Source: Bacillota bacterium (GTDB lineage Bacteria > Bacillota > Clostridia > Lachnospirales > Lachnospiraceae). From it: 43,212 bases of DNA. Where the stretch lies: the NCBI GenBank assembly GCA_023663285.1, contig JAMPHT010000027.1:1-43212 (forward strand), read 5' to 3'. The notes under the pieces are model-generated. The model did not search any database. It was not told the origin of the DNA and saw only the letters and a program-made list of their open reading frames with translations. Shown here piece by piece: positions 16,119 to 24,100 of this stretch. How positions within the stretch are numbered: position 1 is the first letter of the stretch; each line of letters begins with the position of its first letter. Both the position numbers and the translations under genes were made by a program.

Positions 16119-17684
16119 TCACAAACCTTTTTCCGGCCTTAGCATCACCGTCAGCGTAAAGACCCCCTCCTCCGCTTTCCAGTCCACGCCGCCCTGATAT
16201 TTCATCGCTGCAGATTTGATGCTCTGCAGACCGATGCCGTGAAGGCTGTCCTCCTCCTTTAAAGTCTCCGGAAATTCCTGCCCGGCGGAGTGCTTCAGCT
16301 TTCCGTCAAAGCTGTTGGCGATCTCCAGCAGAAAACAATTCCCCCGCATCCCCGTTCCTGCACAGATCCACAGATTTTCCGCCTCTCCCGCAGGGGACGA
16401 TCCCGCCCTCGTGATTCTCTCACAGGCCTCCATGGCATTGTCCAGAGCGTTTCCCAGTATCAGGCTCAAGTCCATGGGGCTGACCTTCAGATCCGGCGGC
16501 ACCAGCAGATCCTCCGCCCGGAAGGAAATGCCTGGGATCCGCTCCCGCATTTCATGATATTTGATGCCCACCAGCGTATCCACTGCCGCACTGCCGGTAC
16601 GACAGGGAAAGTCCAGCTCACTTAAGGTTTGATTCAGCTGGGCCAGATAGCCCTGCAGCCTCAGCCGGGCGTCAGGCCGCCTGGCATCAGGTCGTTCCGC
16701 CAGCTCCGCCACTACTGCCAGCTGGTTCTTCATATCATGCTTCATGGCACGGACGCCGGCATAGACCCGCTCCGTCTCCCGAAGATGCTCCTCCATGCTT
16801 TCCAACTGCTGCCCCAGGATCATGTTCCTGTTTTTCTCCTCGTGCAGGCTTTTCAGCTCGCAAAACCACCGTACACTGTAAACAACAGAACAGAGACACA
16901 GCACCAGCAGGACCGGCACTACCCCCACCAGCAGCGGATACTTGTCATAGAGGGAGCTGGGGATCTGCTCCTCCACAGTCACCAGGATCACCCGAAGCAG
17001 CGTGCAGAACATTCCTGCAATACAGCCGGGCAGGAGAAGAAACTTAAGCTCCGCCCTGTCAAAGCCCCTGACCTCACCCTGAAACGCACTGCTCACCCGG
17101 CGCAGCGTTCCTCTTAAAGATACCAGGAACACCACGTTCATAAATACCTGGATCAGGAAGAAATATATCTCAGCCAGCAGCAGATACGTCTCCGCACTCA
17201 TGACACCTTTCTCAAACAGCCAGACTCCCGCATCATACATCCCGTTTCCCAGAAGCGATGCGGCATGGGCCAGAAACCTGCTGATCTCACTGACTGCGGT
17301 AAAGGTCACAAAGGAAAAGAGCAGCGTCCCGCGCCTGCCCTGATAAAATATCCGTAAAAAAAGAAGCAAAACGCCATAAGTCAAAGCCGTCCTTATCAGC
17401 GAATGGACAGTGTCGAGATCCGTCTCCACCAGCAGCGTGAACAGCTCCTTCCACACCACCCAGAAACACCATATGGGCCAACCGTTCCTGAGAAATTTTA
17501 CCCGGCCTGACTCCAGGCTCCCGTCTCCGGCAGCCTTTCTCCCTGCTTCCTTTGCCCCGGCGTCCTCGCCCCGCCTGCCTCCCCACGCCTTCAGGGTCAG
17601 AAAACCGCCGCAGAAGCGGTACAGACACCAGCCCCAAAGCACAAAGACCACTACATCCAGGGCCATAAGCATCCCATCAGCCAT
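16119..17684 (-). CDS. GHKL sensor histidine kinase (Agr/LytS-like)
   Basis: 521 aa. Six to seven membrane segments fill residues 5-275, followed by a coiled-coil linker (281-308). The phosphoacceptor box is MKHDMKNQL with His316; the ATP-binding N box is GNALDNAMEAC (412-421) and the G box HGIGLQSIKSA lies near the C-terminus. This is the GHKL subfamily that pairs with LytTR regulators, as in peptide quorum sensing, though no cognate peptide gene is visible. The linker after the H box contains a duplicated RPDAR pentapeptide. The start overlaps the regulator gene by 8 bases and has GGGGAGGAATC upstream. It follows the regulator in one operon. Confidence 0.93.
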   Translation of the reverse strand: MADGMLMALDVVVFVLWGWCLYRFCGGFLTLKAWGGRRGEDAGAKEAGRKAAGDGSLESGRVKFLRNGWPIWCFWVVWKELFTLLVETDLDTVHSLIRTALTYGVLLLFLRIFYQGRRGTLLFSFVTFTAVSEISRFLAHAASLLGNGMYDAGVWLFEKGVMSAETYLLLAEIYFFLIQVFMNVVFLVSLRGTLRRVSSAFQGEVRGFDRAELKFLLLPGCIAGMFCTLLRVILVTVEEQIPSSLYDKYPLLVGVVPVLLVLCLCSVVYSVRWFCELKSLHEEKNRNMILGQQLESMEEHLRETERVYAGVRAMKHDMKNQLAVVAELAERPDARRPDARLRLQGYLAQLNQTLSELDFPCRTGSAAVDTLVGIKYHEMRERIPGISFRAEDLLVPPDLKVSPMDLSLILGNALDNAMEACERITRAGSSPAGEAENLWICAGTGMRGNCFLLEIANSFDGKLKHSAGQEFPETLKEEDSLHGIGLQSIKSAAMKYQGGVDWKAEEGVFTLTVMLRPEKGL

Positions 17685-18387
17685 GGACGATTCCTCCCCG
17701 TTCCAGGAAACGCATATATGCCTTTACAAACTCCCCGTACTTATCCCGTGCCATAAAAACCGTTTCTCCGCTTCCCAACAGGATCTTGTCAGGCTCATAT
17801 TCCGCCACATGGGCCAGGTTCACCAGATAGCCCCTGTGGCATCTGTAAAAATTGCCGCCCAGCTGCTCCTGCATCCCGTTCATGGTCCCATAGACCGTGA
17901 CACAGTCCTTTACCGTATGGATGTCCACCTTCCGCCCTCTGCTCTCCACATATAAAATATCCCTTTTCAGCAAAGTAAAGCTGCGGGTCCTGGTGCGGAA
18001 GAAGATCTGCTCCTCCGCTTCCTGCTCCCGCCTCTTAGCCTCCCGGCAGGCGCTCTCAAAGACCCTTTGGAACTTCTCCCCGGACACGGGCTTTAAAAGA
18101 TAGTGGAACGCGGACACATCAAAGGCGTCAAACACATACTCCTTCAGCGCCGTCACAAAGATGAGCACCACATTTTCATCCTTCATACGCAGCGCCTTCG
18201 CCGTCTCGATCCCGCTCATTCCCTCCATCTGAATATCCATGAGAATAATAGAAAAGCGCTGCCTGGACTGCAGCAGCTGCTTTCCCGAATCAAACAGACA
18301 CACCTCGCAGTCAGCCCTCTGCTTCAACACCATCCGCTTCAGCTGACCGCATATCTCCTTTTCGTCGTCACATATGGCAATCTTCAT
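17677..18387 (-). CDS. LytTR-family response regulator
   Basis: 236 aa. An N-terminal receiver domain (1-118) has the acidic pair DD at 7-8, phosphoacceptor Asp51 in LMDIQMEGMSG, Thr79 and Lys98 (LLKPV). The C-terminal LytTR DNA-binding domain (~130-230) shows IFFRTRTRSFTLLKRDILYVESRGRKVDIHT and the NFYRCHRGYLVNLAHV block. AAAAGGGG precedes the ATG. It is the first gene of a two-gene operon with the GHKL kinase. A pair of direct repeats 22 bp apart lies 50-80 bases upstream, fitting the paired-site binding of LytTR regulators and suggesting autoregulation. Confidence 0.95.
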   Translation of the reverse strand: MKIAICDDEKEICGQLKRMVLKQRADCEVCLFDSGKQLLQSRQRFSIILMDIQMEGMSGIETAKALRMKDENVVLIFVTALKEYVFDAFDVSAFHYLLKPVSGEKFQRVFESACREAKRREQEAEEQIFFRTRTRSFTLLKRDILYVESRGRKVDIHTVKDCVTVYGTMNGMQEQLGGNFYRCHRGYLVNLAHVAEYEPDKILLGSGETVFMARDKYGEFVKAYMRFLERGGIVHG

Positions 18388-18436
18388 ATTTATACCCCTT
18401 TTTTATTTCGGCATAATACAAAAAATTGTTTCCCAT

Positions 18437-18465
18437 ATGTCACGAAATATGCTCAAAAATGTCAC
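18437..18465 (-). promoter_or_regulatory. Direct repeats, candidate LytTR operator
   Basis: GTGACAT occurs twice on the minus strand (18465-18459 and 18443-18437), 22 bp start to start, which puts both on the same face of the helix. LytTR proteins such as AgrA bind two short direct repeats with this spacing. A TATTAT -10-like box follows toward the response-regulator gene. Confidence 0.5.
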
Positions 18466-18505
18466 CAGTCGCGTCTGTACACATTCATATGCTCCGTTGC
18501 GGCTA

Positions 18506-20041
18506 TCAACCCTGCCCCCCCGCCTGCAGGATCCTTTCCTCCACCTGTCCGCCCGGCAGCACTGCAATATATCCTGAACGCAGTTCGTCAAAATGCTCCA
18601 GGGCATAGACCTGGGTGCAGAAGTTGATCCCGTAGCCTTCCGGTATCATATAAAGCAATCCCCAGGTGGCGGGAATACTTTCCCCCTCTATGATATCGGA
18701 GGCAAGCCAGATGACAGTATTAGCATATCGGTATTCCTCCGGCTCGGAAAAGCCCTCCGGGGCGCTTCTTTCCATATTTGCGTCAAGCTGCGCCTCCAGC
18801 AGCCTGGCTTCCTCCCTCATGCCGACGGCGTCATAGGCCGCCTGCCAGTCATAGGGTATGAACGCCTTTATAACAAAAAAATACAGACACAGAAAGGCCG
18901 CAGCTCCTTTCATCAGACAATATTTCTCATCCGTCAGCGCGATCCAGACCAGACTCATCAAAATAAAAAGCATGAGATGCTTGGAGCCCTCTCCCATTTT
19001 ATAAAACAGAAACACCGCCAGTACCATTCCTGCCGTCATCAGGAACTGGAACAACGCCAATATTCTCATGTCCTTATCTTTCCCTTTTCTCCACGCCCAT
19101 AAAAACCGGATGAGCAGGATCAGCGCCGTAAGCCCCACGACCCCATAAAGGCTGCCCGAAAACAGACCGAATTTTACAGCCGGCTTCAGATGATCCCGGT
19201 ATAAAGCGGTAAACCTGTCCAGCAATGTATCAAACACATAACGAATCCCGGCGACAGGCCCGTCCGTGAAGAAAATACCCAGCCAGGAAGCCTTCACAAT
19301 ACTTTCCAGATAAGGGGCGCAGCACAGCCTCGTCACAAGCACATATGCGCCCGCTGTTCCCGCTATGATCACACAGGAGAAAAGGAGCCCCTTCCACCGA
19401 CTCTTTCTAACGGCAAACCATACGGGGATCAGAAACAACAGTCCCAGATAGGGGCGGGCAATAGTGACCAACACCGACAGCAAAAACAGCAAAACCAGCT
19501 TCCACCGCCTCTCCTCCCGGATATAACTGACCGTCAACGCCGCAAAGACGATCCCAGCCGCCAGAAATAAGGATTCCGGCATACCGCACAGCAGATATCT
19601 CGTATAGGGCATAAATGCAGCCGTCAGCCCCAGCAGAAATACGCTTTGCTTTACAGAGGGCTTTACCAGAACGGCAAACAGCCCCATAGACGCCATGCTG
19701 TACACGATATTGGCATATACCGGGGACAACAGATTCCAGCCGAACAGCTTTCCCCATACCACCCAGGGTATCAATATCGTGGGACTCCAGGCTGCAAAAG
19801 GATACACGTTTGCATGAGCCTCCTGAAACCCAAACCACCCCTGAGGCAGACCGCAGTTTACCACGGCCTCCACCTGCTTATAATAGATAAGCTCATCATT
19901 CCAGTAAGACACGGGAAGATAGATATCATTTATCGTATGTCCGTCCTTCAGACAATAAAGTACAGCGCAGACCAGCGGAAAAGCTGCAAAGATCGCCGCC
20001 TGTATCATCAACCTTCTATGTGCTTTCAATATCTGCAGCAT
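18506..20041 (-). CDS. Polytopic membrane protein, GT-C-like
   Basis: 511 aa with about 11-12 transmembrane segments between residues 15 and 400, then a soluble extracytoplasmic domain of ~110 residues. The first loop contains the acidic motif SYWNDELIYYKQVE, a position where GT-C glycosyltransferases carry catalytic acidic residues, and MPYTRYLLCGMPESLF recalls polyprenyl-phosphate-dependent transferases. The family is not certain. It is third in a three-gene minus-strand cluster of similar proteins, so roles in making or modifying a surface polysaccharide or lipid-linked sugar are likely (inference). GGGAGG lies about 13 bases from the ATG. Confidence 0.7.
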   Translation of the reverse strand: MLQILKAHRRLMIQAAIFAAFPLVCAVLYCLKDGHTINDIYLPVSYWNDELIYYKQVEAVVNCGLPQGWFGFQEAHANVYPFAAWSPTILIPWVVWGKLFGWNLLSPVYANIVYSMASMGLFAVLVKPSVKQSVFLLGLTAAFMPYTRYLLCGMPESLFLAAGIVFAALTVSYIREERRWKLVLLFLLSVLVTIARPYLGLLFLIPVWFAVRKSRWKGLLFSCVIIAGTAGAYVLVTRLCCAPYLESIVKASWLGIFFTDGPVAGIRYVFDTLLDRFTALYRDHLKPAVKFGLFSGSLYGVVGLTALILLIRFLWAWRKGKDKDMRILALFQFLMTAGMVLAVFLFYKMGEGSKHLMLFILMSLVWIALTDEKYCLMKGAAAFLCLYFFVIKAFIPYDWQAAYDAVGMREEARLLEAQLDANMERSAPEGFSEPEEYRYANTVIWLASDIIEGESIPATWGLLYMIPEGYGINFCTQVYALEHFDELRSGYIAVLPGGQVEERILQAGGQG

Positions 20042-20083
20042 CTTTCCTGATCCTCCCTTATCATTTGCAGTCCGGATCGACTC

Positions 20084-21835
20084 TTATAAAAGTCGGTATA
20101 ACCACACGCCCCAATATCCCGTTTCTGTCTCAAAATATCCCATTTCTTCCACCCCCCCTGCCAGAGCTTCATCCGTTATCCTGCCGCAGGAGAATATATA
20201 CTCGCATCCTAGGTCCTTCAAGGCTTCTATATCCAATTCCAGGTCTTCATAGACGATCTCTTTGTCCTTCCCCAGCATCCACACGTTTCCTGACGCCGCA
20301 TTAAAAAGATAGCAGCGGCTGCCCCAGGAATCAAAATATACCGCCGTTTCAGGACTTTTTGCCAATTCCTTTTCTATCACCCTGCGAAAACGATGCTTGT
20401 ATTCCAGCGGATAATTGTTAGAATAGCCGTCCACTGTATAGAACCCGTGCATCAGAGCAGGAGCGGGACTCATACCCAGATGAGCCACCCGGTAAGAGGA
20501 TCTGTCTCTTCCGATGGCGTTTTCCAGCTCCTGCATCAAATCCTCTGCATAAAAGCTTTCCCATGAAATATAGCCTGTAATGCCGGAACCGTTATTTATC
20601 TGGTTTACGCTCATGTAGAAGTAAGAATTCACCTTCACTTCCTGCATCGTGGGCAGCAATATGATCCCCAGCGCCAGAATCTTCACGGTCAGCCACCGGC
20701 TGCTCCACCACAGGGAAAAGCAGATTGCAAACTCAAGATACCAGCCTGCCGGGTAGACCCAATAAAAACGCTCCATTTGAAAATAACGGAGAAATCCGCT
20801 GCAGCTGTTCTTAAATTCCACCACCGGAGCCCACTTGCAGAGCGCATACAGAACCGCGATCCCCACAAGCACTGCCGCCCCGGCTAACGCCATTTTATAA
20901 CGCTTTTTCCGGTACTCCTGCATTCTCTTATAAAGAAAACCGCCGACAACCAAAAAAACAATAACAGGCAGGATCAGCGCTCTGTGAAAAGACTGGGCGT
21001 GCTGGGCGCTGTTTAAAAAAACCTCCCGCAGCGTGCTCCAGAAAGGCGTCGCGCCATTCACCAGCTCCTCCCGGTGACTGATGTAATCGGCTTTTCCTAA
21101 GATAAGTTCAAGAAAGAGACTGCGGTTTACCAGGATATAGATCGCCGTCAGCCAGCCAAATCCCAGCCACAGCCAGATGTTCCTGCGTTTCTGAAGCAGC
21201 TGCCGCAGAAGCGCCAGCCCCCAGAATCCCAATACCACATACCCGATCAGTACAAGATGTGTGGTAAGTCCAAAAAATGTGATCGACAGGAAGCTGAGAA
21301 AAATGTGTTTTTGTCGATACAGACATATAAAGCACCATAACAAAAGCGGCACGCCTGCAACCGACAGACCGTAGACCGGCATAAACGGCAGCAGGCTGAA
21401 CAGTCCTGCCGTGACTGCCGCCAAAATACTGCTCTCCAGCAGCTCCTTCACGCACAGATACATCCCAAAGAAGCCTGCGCAAAAAACGACCAGGTATTGT
21501 ACCACGAAGGCGGCAAAGGCCGGCAGTAACGCATATAACGGAATGAACAGCACCGCTGACGGCTGGAATCCGCTGACAGGCAGTCCTCCCAGTAATTCCG
21601 GAAATTCCTTTGTCCGCTCCATCAGATGCCTGGCATTCAGCACATAAGTCATGATGGTCTCATCCAGCTGATCGTGTACCGGAAATACACTGCCCTCTTT
21701 CAATATCGCATAGGGCAGGAACACCAGCGCTGCCAGCAGAAACCCAAGCCACCACAGAGGAGCTCTGTCGATCCGTGCCGCTGCCGCTTCAAGCATCATC
21801 CACCCTTTTCTGCACTTGGTTTTAACCTTCTCCAT
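20084..21835 (-). CDS. Polytopic membrane protein, DUF6044/YfhO-like
   Basis: 583 aa from the ATG at 21835, preceded by AAAAGGA. The frame is open upstream to 22057, but that part overlaps the preceding gene by 180 bases and is rejected. One helix at ~20-40 is followed by the loop PVHDQLDETIMTYVLNARHL, whose Asp/Glu cluster resembles the catalytic loop of GT-C transferases, then about ten more helices and a soluble C-terminal domain of ~170 residues (SYRVAHLGMSPAPALMHGFYTVDGYSNNYPLEYKHRFR). I recall this layout in proteins labelled DUF6044, related to the YfhO lipoteichoic-acid glycosylation group. The Asp loop is seen; the glycosyl transfer role is inferred. Confidence 0.75.
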   Translation of the reverse strand: MEKVKTKCRKGWMMLEAAAARIDRAPLWWLGFLLAALVFLPYAILKEGSVFPVHDQLDETIMTYVLNARHLMERTKEFPELLGGLPVSGFQPSAVLFIPLYALLPAFAAFVVQYLVVFCAGFFGMYLCVKELLESSILAAVTAGLFSLLPFMPVYGLSVAGVPLLLWCFICLYRQKHIFLSFLSITFFGLTTHLVLIGYVVLGFWGLALLRQLLQKRRNIWLWLGFGWLTAIYILVNRSLFLELILGKADYISHREELVNGATPFWSTLREVFLNSAQHAQSFHRALILPVIVFLVVGGFLYKRMQEYRKKRYKMALAGAAVLVGIAVLYALCKWAPVVEFKNSCSGFLRYFQMERFYWVYPAGWYLEFAICFSLWWSSRWLTVKILALGIILLPTMQEVKVNSYFYMSVNQINNGSGITGYISWESFYAEDLMQELENAIGRDRSSYRVAHLGMSPAPALMHGFYTVDGYSNNYPLEYKHRFRRVIEKELAKSPETAVYFDSWGSRCYLFNAASGNVWMLGKDKEIVYEDLELDIEALKDLGCEYIFSCGRITDEALAGGVEEMGYFETETGYWGVWLYRLL

Positions 21836-21873
21836 GACCGTTTCCTTTTCTTCCCCCAATGCGTTGTTTGACT

Positions 21874-23109
21874 TCAATGGAATAATCCTCCCTGAAGCAG
21901 CACACGATAATAGTCCAGACCGCAGATCAAATGCAGGCCATACATCCCCCATTGGATCCCCAGCTGCCACAGGGGCTGCTTCTTTTTGAAGGTATTTCCC
22001 GCAAGGACAAGCAGACTGACAGCATAGGAGAAAAACAAACCATACATATAGCCCCACGCAAAATTCATATGAGGCAGCCGATAGCCCTTTTCATATAAAA
22101 CCGCCAGCGTACCTGCGGCTCCTAAAAAAAATTGCCAGGAAAAGCAAAGTATTTTCGGTATTTCTCTATGCAGCAGGCTAAACAACAGAACGCTGAGCGG
22201 GAACGCCATCCCCAGAAACACGGAGAGGAAAATATTATCCGTAGCTGTACGCCAGGCGGTCAAAAAGCCGATCCCGATTCCTTCCCCGGAGATCTTTCCG
22301 GGCTGAAAAACATCCCCGAACTGATAAAGTAATGCAAGCAGCGTGGGGATGAACCAGATTCCCATCTGAAAAAAGGCTTTCCACCCTTCTAATCGATGGG
22401 AAACCAGCCGCCACAGCATGATACAGCCGGCCACACATACCAGTACAAGAGAAAAGCTTGGCTTTGTCAGAGTGGCAAGAAGCAGAGAGACTGAAAACAC
22501 TAAATATTGAGGATGATACCATTTATCCTCCTTCTCATAAAATTTCAGTATCTCGGCAAAAGAGAAAAAGGCCACCACCGAAAACGGCCGGGCCGCCAGA
22601 TATGTGGCATTGTGATACGGATTAGGTGTAAAAACACCTAAGTAACGGTATAAAAATCCCTGTCCGATCTCATGATAGCGTCCCAGATAAGTAAGCGGAT
22701 ACAACATAGAGACCAGAACTAATGTAAAGGCCAGGACACTTGACAGGAGCTTTGCCCCTTCTCCGGTCCTCCCTGAAGCTGTCAGATATTTGTCAAAATA
22801 ATACTTCAGGGCAACGGGGGTCAACCCGTTCAAAAGCGTTATTGCAATTGCCATAGCGTGCTGAGGCGAGGTAAACGGCAGAAACAGCCTGCCTGTCCAG
22901 AATAAAATGGGATAGGGGAAATCATAGCCGCTCTCTAAACCCTGCATCTCCAAAATATACGCCTGAACATCTGAGGTATAACCTCCCCCGTAATTGACAG
23001 TCTGCCGGTGAAAAAGAAACAGCGTGACCCCCATATAGGCAGACAGCAGAAGCAAAAACACGAAATTGCTTAATGTTATTATTCTTCTTTTAGAATGATC
23101 AGCTTTCAT
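21874..23109 (-). CDS. Polytopic membrane protein, unknown
   Basis: 411 aa from the ATG at 23109; a GTG at 23136 is in frame but has no ribosome binding site. About ten transmembrane segments. Notable loops are GGGYTSDVQAYILEMQGLESGYDFPYPILFW (acidic residues after the first helix) and YLGVFTPNPYHNATYLAARPFSVVAFFSF. The pattern again recalls GT-C-type membrane glycosyltransferases or flippase partners, but I do not recognise the family. First gene of the three-gene cluster, with a good promoter upstream and 38 bases to the next start. Confidence 0.7.
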   Translation of the reverse strand: MKADHSKRRIITLSNFVFLLLLSAYMGVTLFLFHRQTVNYGGGYTSDVQAYILEMQGLESGYDFPYPILFWTGRLFLPFTSPQHAMAIAITLLNGLTPVALKYYFDKYLTASGRTGEGAKLLSSVLAFTLVLVSMLYPLTYLGRYHEIGQGFLYRYLGVFTPNPYHNATYLAARPFSVVAFFSFAEILKFYEKEDKWYHPQYLVFSVSLLLATLTKPSFSLVLVCVAGCIMLWRLVSHRLEGWKAFFQMGIWFIPTLLALLYQFGDVFQPGKISGEGIGIGFLTAWRTATDNIFLSVFLGMAFPLSVLLFSLLHREIPKILCFSWQFFLGAAGTLAVLYEKGYRLPHMNFAWGYMYGLFFSYAVSLLVLAGNTFKKKQPLWQLGIQWGMYGLHLICGLDYYRVLLQGGLFH

Positions 23110-23187
23110 GATCTCGCCCAAAGCGCCCTCCTCCACGGCGGCACACCGCTGCTTATCCCCGCTGCTGTCCCCGGATGCTCAAGTTTC

Positions 23188-23216
23188 ATTGTAGCAGACT
23201 GCCAGGCATTCTGCAA
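23188..23216 (-). promoter_or_regulatory. SigA promoter of the membrane-protein cluster
   Basis: TTGCAG (23216-23211), a 17-bp spacer and TACAAT (23193-23188) on the minus strand, about 80 bases ahead of the ATG at 23109. Confidence 0.7.
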
Positions 23217-23266
23217 GGAAATCTTCTGCTCCGCATATGTCATTGTAATGACGGAGCCGAAAAAAG

Positions 23267-23295
23267 TTGACGGAAACGCTGATAAGTGATAGTAT
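23267..23295 (+). promoter_or_regulatory. Candidate promoter for a short leader transcript
   Basis: TTGACG (23267-23272), a 17-bp spacer and TAGTAT (23290-23295) point toward the hairpin/T-run at 23307-23340, so the predicted transcript would be only about 40 nt unless the terminator is bypassed into the sigma gene. Confidence 0.4.
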
Positions 23296-23306
23296 ATTTT
23301 ATGAAT

Positions 23307-23340
23307 CAACCTGACTTTGGTCAGGGCGGTTGCTTTTTTT
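23307..23340 (+). terminator. Intrinsic terminator with T7 tail
   Basis: CTGAC/GTCAG with loop TTTG is extended by CAAC/GTTG across a one-sided bulge, then seven Ts (23334-23340). No + strand gene ends here, so it is either an attenuator for the downstream sigma operon or the 3' end of a tiny RNA. Confidence 0.6.
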
Positions 23341-23348
23341 GATGTCTT

Positions 23349-23399
23349 TCATTTCTTCCGGTCTGCCGGATAGTGCTTACCTTTCGCTTTATTTTCCAT
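23349..23399 (-). CDS. 16-residue peptide ORF with strong RBS
   Basis: ATG at 23399 encodes MENKAKGKHYPADRKK and stops at 23349. It is preceded by GGAGGGG six bases from the ATG, as good a ribosome binding site as any in the window. The peptide is highly basic and soluble. It follows an 18-residue ORF on the same strand. I have an uncertain memory of similar small peptides near sigma genes in Clostridia. Coding is plausible from the binding site, not proven. Confidence 0.4.
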   Translation of the reverse strand: MENKAKGKHYPADRKK

Positions 23400-23429
23400 A
23401 TGTAACCCCTCCTTCGGTACCGGAGGCTC

Positions 23430-23486
23430 TCAAAATGTACTCATTTTGGCAAAAGGCGAACCGCTACCCGTTTTGGTAACACCCAT
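23430..23486 (-). CDS. 18-residue peptide ORF
   Basis: ATG at 23486 encodes MGVTKTGSGSPFAKMSTF, stopping at 23430. The stop lies within a perfect hairpin (CAAAATG/CATTTTG) that could control access to the binding site of the 16-residue ORF downstream. It has no clear ribosome binding site of its own. It may be a leader peptide or chance. Confidence 0.25.
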   Translation of the reverse strand: MGVTKTGSGSPFAKMSTF

Positions 23487-23536
23487 GTTAGATTAGCTCA
23501 AAAAAGTTGTGTATATAGATGGAGGAGGATATTTCC

Positions 23537-24100
23537 ATGAAAGACAACGCTATCATAGAGCTGTACTGGAACAGGGACGAGGCCGCCATCCCCGCCACCG
23601 CTGAAAAGTACGGCCGGTACTGCAATACTGTTGCCATAAATATTCTGGGGAATGCGGAGGACGCCGAGGAATGTGTCAACGATACCTGGCTTCGGGCCTG
23701 GGAAGCCATTCCGCCCCACAGGCCCTCGCTGCTTTCCGCTTTTCTGGGCAAGCTTACGCGGAACCTTGCATTCAACCGCTACAAGCAGTTCCACGCTCAA
23801 AAGCGGGGCGGCGGCGAAACGGCTCTGGTACTGGAAGAGCTGGAGGAATGTATATCCGGAAAGGAAACCGTCGAGCAGGAGATCGACAGAAAAGAGCTGG
23901 CAAAGGAGATAGACAATTTTCTGGCCGGTCTGCCTCCTGAGACGCGCCGGTGCTTTGTCCGTCGGTACTGGTACTGCGATTCCGTGAAAAATATCGCCGC
24001 TGCATACAGCCGCACTCCGGCAGCCGTTACCATGCTTTTGTCCCGGACAAGGCAACAGTTGAAAACATATCTGGATGAAAGGGGATACTTCATAGTATGA
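23537..24100 (+). CDS. ECF-type RNA polymerase sigma factor
   Basis: 187 aa from the ATG at 23537, chosen because GGAGGAGG lies eight bases upstream; the ATG at 23519 is itself part of that site. Region 2 (residues ~20-90) contains NILGNAEDAEECVNDTWLRAWEAIPP, the conserved sigma-70 region 2 core, and LGKLTRNLAFNRYK. Region 4 (~125-180) contains LPPETRRCFVRRYWYCDSVKNIAAAYSRTPAAVTMLLSRTRQQLKTYL, a helix-turn-helix. Region 3 is absent, as in ECF sigmas. The stop overlaps the next gene in ATGA. That gene is predicted to be a membrane-anchored regulator, the usual sigma/anti-sigma pairing. Confidence 0.93.
   Translation: MKDNAIIELYWNRDEAAIPATAEKYGRYCNTVAINILGNAEDAEECVNDTWLRAWEAIPPHRPSLLSAFLGKLTRNLAFNRYKQFHAQKRGGGETALVLEELEECISGKETVEQEIDRKELAKEIDNFLAGLPPETRRCFVRRYWYCDSVKNIAAAYSRTPAAVTMLLSRTRQQLKTYLDERGYFIV

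Noticed and set aside
21836-22057. Longer start for the DUF6044-like membrane gene
   Set aside because: It would overlap the preceding gene by about 180 bases and no ribosome binding site precedes it; the ATG at 21835 has one.
23301-23342. 13-codon ORF inside the terminator hairpin
   Set aside because: No ribosome binding site, and the codons are simply the stem and T-run of the terminator.
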